Shown here one piece after another: positions 14,194 to 17,632 of a DNA stretch of 17,632 nucleotides (the stretch's first letter is position 1; every line of letters starts with the position of its first letter). Below the pieces are notes generated by a model. It was given only the letters and a program-made list of their open reading frames with translations, was not told the DNA's origin and ran no database searches. The DNA comes from Dehalococcoidia bacterium (GTDB lineage: Bacteria; Chloroflexota; Dehalococcoidia; Lucifugimonadales; Lucifugimonadaceae): contig JANQEF010000309.1 in assembly GCA_028278465.1 (NCBI GenBank), positions 1 to 17,632 on the forward strand, in the 5' to 3' direction. The position numbers and the translations under genes are program-made.

Positions 14194-15249
14194 TCACCCC
14201 AGCGTTTGCTCGAAGAGGTGCAGATTGTTGGCGCCGAGGACCTTTTCCACTACGGCCGTGTCGTGACCTGTGTCCAGCAGGCCCGCTGTCAGCGCCGGGA
14301 GCTTCGACACATCCTCCATACCCTGCGGCAACTGATTCACGCCGTCGAAGTCCGACCCGATGCCGACATGCTCCGGGCCGGCCAGCTCGATCGCACGGTT
14401 GAAGTGGTCGATCAGTCGGCTCAGCGGCGGCCCCGGCTCAGGCACCATGTACGAGATGCGGTCGAACGGGTCGCGGTACACCGCCGGCTTCCGCAGCGTC
14501 GGCTCCACATGCCCCGTGTCCGGGTTTGCGCCGATGAACCCGCCGAAGAAGTTGATGTTCATCACGCCGCCGTTCTCGGCCAGCGCCTCGATCATCGGGT
14601 CCTTCATATTCCGGGTGTGCGGCTGCAGCGCGTGGCAAGACGAATGAGAAGCGAAGACCGGCCGCTCCGCCACCTCGATCACGTCCCAGAACCCCTTGTC
14701 AGACAGGTGCGAAACGTCCACCAGCATGTCGAGCCGCTGCATCTCGCGCACCACTTCCTTGCCGAAATCGGTCAGGCCGTCGTGGCGCTGGTGGGAGTGC
14801 GAGTCTGCCCAGCCTGTGGCGGCATACCAGGAGAGCGTTATGGAGCAGACGCCGAGCCGCTCCAGCATCCGCAAGACGCCGAGGTTGTCGCAGATCACGC
14901 GGCCGCCTTCTATCGAGATCAGGATGGCGATCTTGCCTGCGGCGTGAGCGGCCTTCACGTCGGCCGCGGTGCGGGCGAAGGCGAGGTCGTTCGAGTAGGC
15001 GGCGATCGTCTCGTGGATAGTGTCGATGCCACGCAGCGCCAGCTTGAGTGCCGCCTCATTCGAGAAGCCCTCATCTATCCAGGCGGCGAACATCACGGCG
15101 TCCACGCCGCCTTCGCGCAGCCGCGGGATGTCGAGATGGCCTTCGTCAAGGCGCTGTGAGAAGTCGGGCGAGCGCCACAGCAGGTGCGTCGCAGTGTCGA
15201 CGTGCGTGTCGATGACCAGGGATTCACTGTGAAGTTCTAATGGGTTCAT
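14194..15249 (-). CDS. Membrane dipeptidase homologue (renal dipeptidase, peptidase family M19)
   Basis: 351 residues, full length for bacterial M19 enzymes. These are binuclear-zinc TIM-barrel hydrolases that cleave dipeptides, including some with a D-residue or beta-lactam-like dehydropeptides. Expected metal ligands are all visible: H16 and D18 in DTHVD, bridging E114 in SIEGG, H181 in VDVSHLS, H202 in SHSSCHAL; D300 in GSDFDG is the usual acidic residue. There is no signal peptide or lipobox, so it is probably cytoplasmic. ATG 15249 has no clear Shine-Dalgarno; TAGACT 10 nt upstream may be a -10 box giving a near-leaderless message. It is a single gene between the repeat cluster and a divergent orphan gene. 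Confidence 0.93.
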   Translation of the reverse strand: MNPLELHSESLVIDTHVDTATHLLWRSPDFSQRLDEGHLDIPRLREGGVDAVMFAAWIDEGFSNEAALKLALRGIDTIHETIAAYSNDLAFARTAADVKAAHAAGKIAILISIEGGRVICDNLGVLRMLERLGVCSITLSWYAATGWADSHSHQRHDGLTDFGKEVVREMQRLDMLVDVSHLSDKGFWDVIEVAERPVFASHSSCHALQPHTRNMKDPMIEALAENGGVMNINFFGGFIGANPDTGHVEPTLRKPAVYRDPFDRISYMVPEPGPPLSRLIDHFNRAIELAGPEHVGIGSDFDGVNQLPQGMEDVSKLPALTAGLLDTGHDTAVVEKVLGANNLHLFEQTLG

Positions 15250-15347
15250 GGGTTGTTGAAGTCTACTACGGACTACGATCAGTACTTAAGGACGGGCTCG
15301 ATTTGAAAGCAGATCGGACAAACGCGACAGATCGCCTAGCGTTGACT

Positions 15348-15785
15348 ATGGCAAATCAAATGAATCCCGAATATCGGCTTGACCGGACACAGTTCGAATC
15401 GTTGATGAAACGACTGCGAGTTCCGCGTAGCGAGTGGCCTAAGAAGCTTGAGGGTACGGGTCTTTGGCTGCTGCACAGATGGCGCGAATCTGTGGGTTTC
15501 TGCTGTATCGAAGTGTACTCCGATCACTCGTATGTCTGGGATGTCTACTGGTCGTACTCAGACATCGATCCGATGCATCTCCGCCACTCTGTCAGGACAT
15601 CTTTCGCACACTTTGACGACGCCATCTACTTTTCGGCGGCGGCGGCCTGCGGCATCAACGTAAAACGTCCGATTCTGAGCACCCTGATCAGGGCCAGATA
15701 CGAGCATCAGGACGAAGACCTCAAAACGTCGATATTCACGCAGGTCGACCGCTTTTTCGCCTCCAACGAGCACGATTCTCGCTAG
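15348..15785 (+). CDS. Hypothetical protein, compositionally atypical
   Basis: 145 residues from ATG 15348. The frame stays open to an ATG at 15240, but that start would overlap the divergent dipeptidase start by 10 nt and leave neither gene a promoter, so the internal start is preferred; neither has a Shine-Dalgarno. No family recognised. The protein is rich in Trp, Tyr and His, with a central block (about 38-75: WLLHRW, FCCIEVYSDHSYVWDVYWSY) that looks like buried beta-strands, followed by a helical C-terminus. There is no signal or membrane segment. Base composition and third-position GC are visibly lower than in neighbours, suggesting recent acquisition. A real but uncharacterised gene is likely; function unknown. 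Confidence 0.6.
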   Translation: MANQMNPEYRLDRTQFESLMKRLRVPRSEWPKKLEGTGLWLLHRWRESVGFCCIEVYSDHSYVWDVYWSYSDIDPMHLRHSVRTSFAHFDDAIYFSAAAACGINVKRPILSTLIRARYEHQDEDLKTSIFTQVDRFFASNEHDSR

Positions 15786-15924
15786 GGCAGGTTCAGCCCG
15801 AATTTGCCCGCCGAAGCGCCACCGGAGAGAGTACTGTGTGTCGGGCGATGAGGCATGGCGAGCCCGGCAACGGTCACGAACCGCGCTCACTCCCGATGTC
15901 GACTAGGTACAGCAGCAAAGGACA

Positions 15925-17106
15925 ATGACACGAATGGCGAAGCAGTACAAGGCGATCCTCGTAGGCGCCGGATCTATCGGCAACGCGCACATGGACGGCT
16001 ACAACCGGGTCGACGAGGTCGACGTCGTGGCGGTGGTCGACCCGCTGGAGCCGGCACGCCAGATGTACATGGACGACTACGACATACCCCGCGGCTACGC
16101 CACGCTCGCCGAGGCGCTGGAGAAGGAGGAGCCGGACATCGTGAGCGTCTGCGTCTGGCACCTGCTGCACGACCCGGTGACGGTCGAGGCTGCGGCCGGT
16201 CCCAGCGTGAAGGGCATCATCTGCGAGAAGCCGATGGCGATAGGCATGGCCCGCGCCGACCGGATGGTGGAGGCTTGCGAGGCGAACGACACGAAGCTGG
16301 TTGTCAGCCACCAGCGCCGCTTCACTCCGGGCTGGGAGAAGGCAAAGGAGCTGGTGGAGGACGGCGCGATCGGCGAGGTGCTGCGCGCCGACCTGCGGGT
16401 CAGGGATGGTCTCGCTAACTGGGGGACGCATTCCATAGACGGTGCGCGTTTCATCACCGGCGACCCGAAGGCGCAGTGGGTTATGGGCGCCGTTGAGCGC
16501 CGCACGGACAAGCACGAGCGGGATACGGCGATCGAGGATTCGTGTATGGGGCTGATCCACTTCGGACCTAGCCTGCAGTTCTTCATCCAGTCCGACCTGT
16601 GGGACAGAAACTGCGATGCGGGGAAGTTCCTGTTACGTGGCACTGAAGGGCTGCTCCATGTCACGGAGACGAAGCTCCAGCTGTTCAACGCTTCGACGGC
16701 GGGCTGGAGCGAGGTGCCGCTGGGTCTGCAGGACGGCGACCGCGCCATTGGCGGCAACATGAACGCGGCGCAGACGCGTGAGCTGATCGAGTGGATTGAG
16801 GGCGGGCCTGAGCACCGCGGCTCGGGGCGCAAGGCGCGCGACACGGTTGAGGTGATGATGGCGATGTACGAATCGGCACGCCACAACAAGGTGATCCACC
16901 TGCCGCTCGAGGAGAAGGAGTACCCGCTCGAGCTGATGATCGACGAGGGCAAGCTGCCGGTTGAGGTGGAGGGCCGTTACGACATCCGCGGCTTCTTGAA
17001 CCGCGACGGGATCGACGAGGCGCGGTACCAGCAGCTACGCGACGACGGCGTTCCACACCACCAGGCTATGCGAACGGTGCACGAAGAGATGGCGGCGAAG
17101 AGCTAG
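15925..17106 (+). CDS. Gfo/Idh/MocA-family NAD(P)-dependent oxidoreductase
   Basis: 393 residues. The N-terminal Rossmann domain has GAGSIG (14-19) after a beta-strand, D39 ending the second strand (favouring NAD over NADP), and the family signature EKP at 101-103. The C-terminal substrate domain has HQRRF (129-133) and the catalytic-type GTHSID with H169. Such enzymes oxidise sugars, inositols or related polyols; the substrate cannot be read here. After the core there is a ~45-residue charged C-terminal extension. Start: AAAGGA (15917-15922) is 2 nt from ATG 15925 and 11 nt from ATG 15934, so the protein may begin at MAKQYK three codons later. Monocistronic as far as visible. Confidence 0.92.
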   Translation: MTRMAKQYKAILVGAGSIGNAHMDGYNRVDEVDVVAVVDPLEPARQMYMDDYDIPRGYATLAEALEKEEPDIVSVCVWHLLHDPVTVEAAAGPSVKGIICEKPMAIGMARADRMVEACEANDTKLVVSHQRRFTPGWEKAKELVEDGAIGEVLRADLRVRDGLANWGTHSIDGARFITGDPKAQWVMGAVERRTDKHERDTAIEDSCMGLIHFGPSLQFFIQSDLWDRNCDAGKFLLRGTEGLLHVTETKLQLFNASTAGWSEVPLGLQDGDRAIGGNMNAAQTRELIEWIEGGPEHRGSGRKARDTVEVMMAMYESARHNKVIHLPLEEKEYPLELMIDEGKLPVEVEGRYDIRGFLNRDGIDEARYQQLRDDGVPHHQAMRTVHEEMAAKS

Positions 17107-17144
17107 TCCAGTCGTCGGGCGCGGGCCGGGAAAGAACCGTCCGG

Positions 17145-17632
17145 CTAGCCGCCTGTCAGACCGACCGGGAACGACAAGGGATTGTCGGGGTCTTCCAGTC
17201 GCGGCGTCCGCGTCAGCGAGATGTTGAAGGTGATCGGCAGGCTGGCGCCCGGCTCTTCGGGAGATGCCAGCGGTCCTCCGGGGAACCCTGGAATGCCGCC
17301 TGGCCCGCTGACGCCAGCCGAGCCGCCCGCGCCTCCTCCCTCATCTTCCTCTTCGCTCTGGGCGGAGATGGAGTTGATCTTCACATCCGTGAACGCCGGT
17401 TCAGCTTCGAGCAGCCTGACGAAGCGCAGCGCGCCGCCGAACTCCTGGCCGCCGATAGTCAGCTCCACAAGCTTGCCGTCGTCGTCGATCTGGAGCACAT
17501 CCACGTTGGCAAGCGACGCCGCGTGGTCCGTCACCAGGTCCACGACGCGTGCGAAACCGCGCTCACGGTCCTTCACCAGGTTCACCTTGCCCAGCAGCTC
17601 CTCGGTCTCGAACTGCAGCTGCGTTATCTCGG
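17145..17632 (-). CDS. PilN-like type IV pilus assembly protein, C-terminal part (start beyond right edge)
   Basis: The minus-strand frame is open to the window edge, so the GTG at 17585 is probably internal. Visible residues start with a charged helical segment, then the ferredoxin-like PilN core: VDVLQIDDDGKLVELTIGG, a helix with ALRFVRLLE, and PAFTDVKINSIS, the usual Le..p.F.dV..nsi pattern, ending in a final strand (ITFNISLT). Between the last two strands lies an acidic run and a Gly/Pro-rich insertion of about 35 residues, probably disordered. PilN is an inner-membrane bitopic protein linking PilM to PilO; the membrane segment would lie off the right edge. pilM/pilO neighbours cannot be seen, so the identification rests on this domain alone. 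Confidence 0.62.
   Translation of the reverse strand, partial: EITQLQFETEELLGKVNLVKDRERGFARVVDLVTDHAASLANVDVLQIDDDGKLVELTIGGQEFGGALRFVRLLEAEPAFTDVKINSISAQSEEEDEGGGAGGSAGVSGPGGIPGFPGGPLASPEEPGASLPITFNISLTRTPRLEDPDNPLSFPVGLTGG

Noticed and set aside
13963..15159. 398-residue plus-strand frame
   Set aside because: Opposite the M19 dipeptidase, whose metal ligands are all present; the start lies in the repeat cluster.
15874..16952. Minus-strand frames of 228 and 285 residues
   Set aside because: Shadows of the Gfo/Idh/MocA gene, which has GxGxxG and EKP motifs.

Overview
The window is a GC-rich bacterial chromosome segment. The gene set (deazaflavin-type split-barrel protein, M19 dipeptidase, Gfo/Idh/MocA oxidoreductase, a giant beta-rich secreted protein, PilN-like pilus protein) and an intergenic stretch packed with short palindromic repeats suggest an uncultured Chloroflexota lineage (SAR202 or Dehalococcoidia-like). 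That placement is inference; there is no rRNA or marker gene here to confirm it.

Layout. Positions 1-8029 (minus) are the N-terminal ~2,676 codons of one enormous exported protein whose stop lies beyond the left edge. It carries EF-hand-like loops, RTX-type glycine/aspartate repeats, PKD-like beta domains and, at the edge, ~30-residue helical repeats. Positions 8330-9283 form a miniature island: a hicAB toxin-antitoxin pair between two perfect 31-bp direct repeats that are the 3' end of a tRNA-Gly(GCC) gene. The intact tRNA lies at the right end with its own promoter and terminator. Positions 9715-11304 encode a multipass membrane protein of unknown function that runs into a convergent tRNA-Leu(CAA). 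Then come a small YdeI/OmpD-associated protein (minus), a DnaQ/ExoX-like protein that appears to have lost most catalytic residues (plus), and a deazaflavin/F420-type split-barrel protein (minus).

The most interesting locus is 13293-13721. It is a complete DCC-family (DUF393) thiol-disulfide oxidoreductase in which the second cysteine of the CxxC active site is an in-frame TGA. A hairpin with a GGUG loop begins 17 nt (loop distance) after that TGA and fits the general bacterial SECIS pattern. The simplest exciting reading is a CxxU selenoprotein; a nonsense-mutated pseudogene is the main alternative. UGA is an ordinary stop in at least four other genes here, so any recoding would have to be site-specific.

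Positions 13755-14163 hold the repeat mosaic. After it come an M19 membrane-dipeptidase homologue (minus), a compositionally different orphan gene (plus), a Gfo/Idh/MocA oxidoreductase (plus) and the C-terminal part of a PilN-like protein (minus) running off the right edge. Several starts (hicA, the membrane protein, the split-barrel protein) lie 6-7 nt after a -10-like box without a usable Shine-Dalgarno, so leaderless transcripts may be common in this genome.
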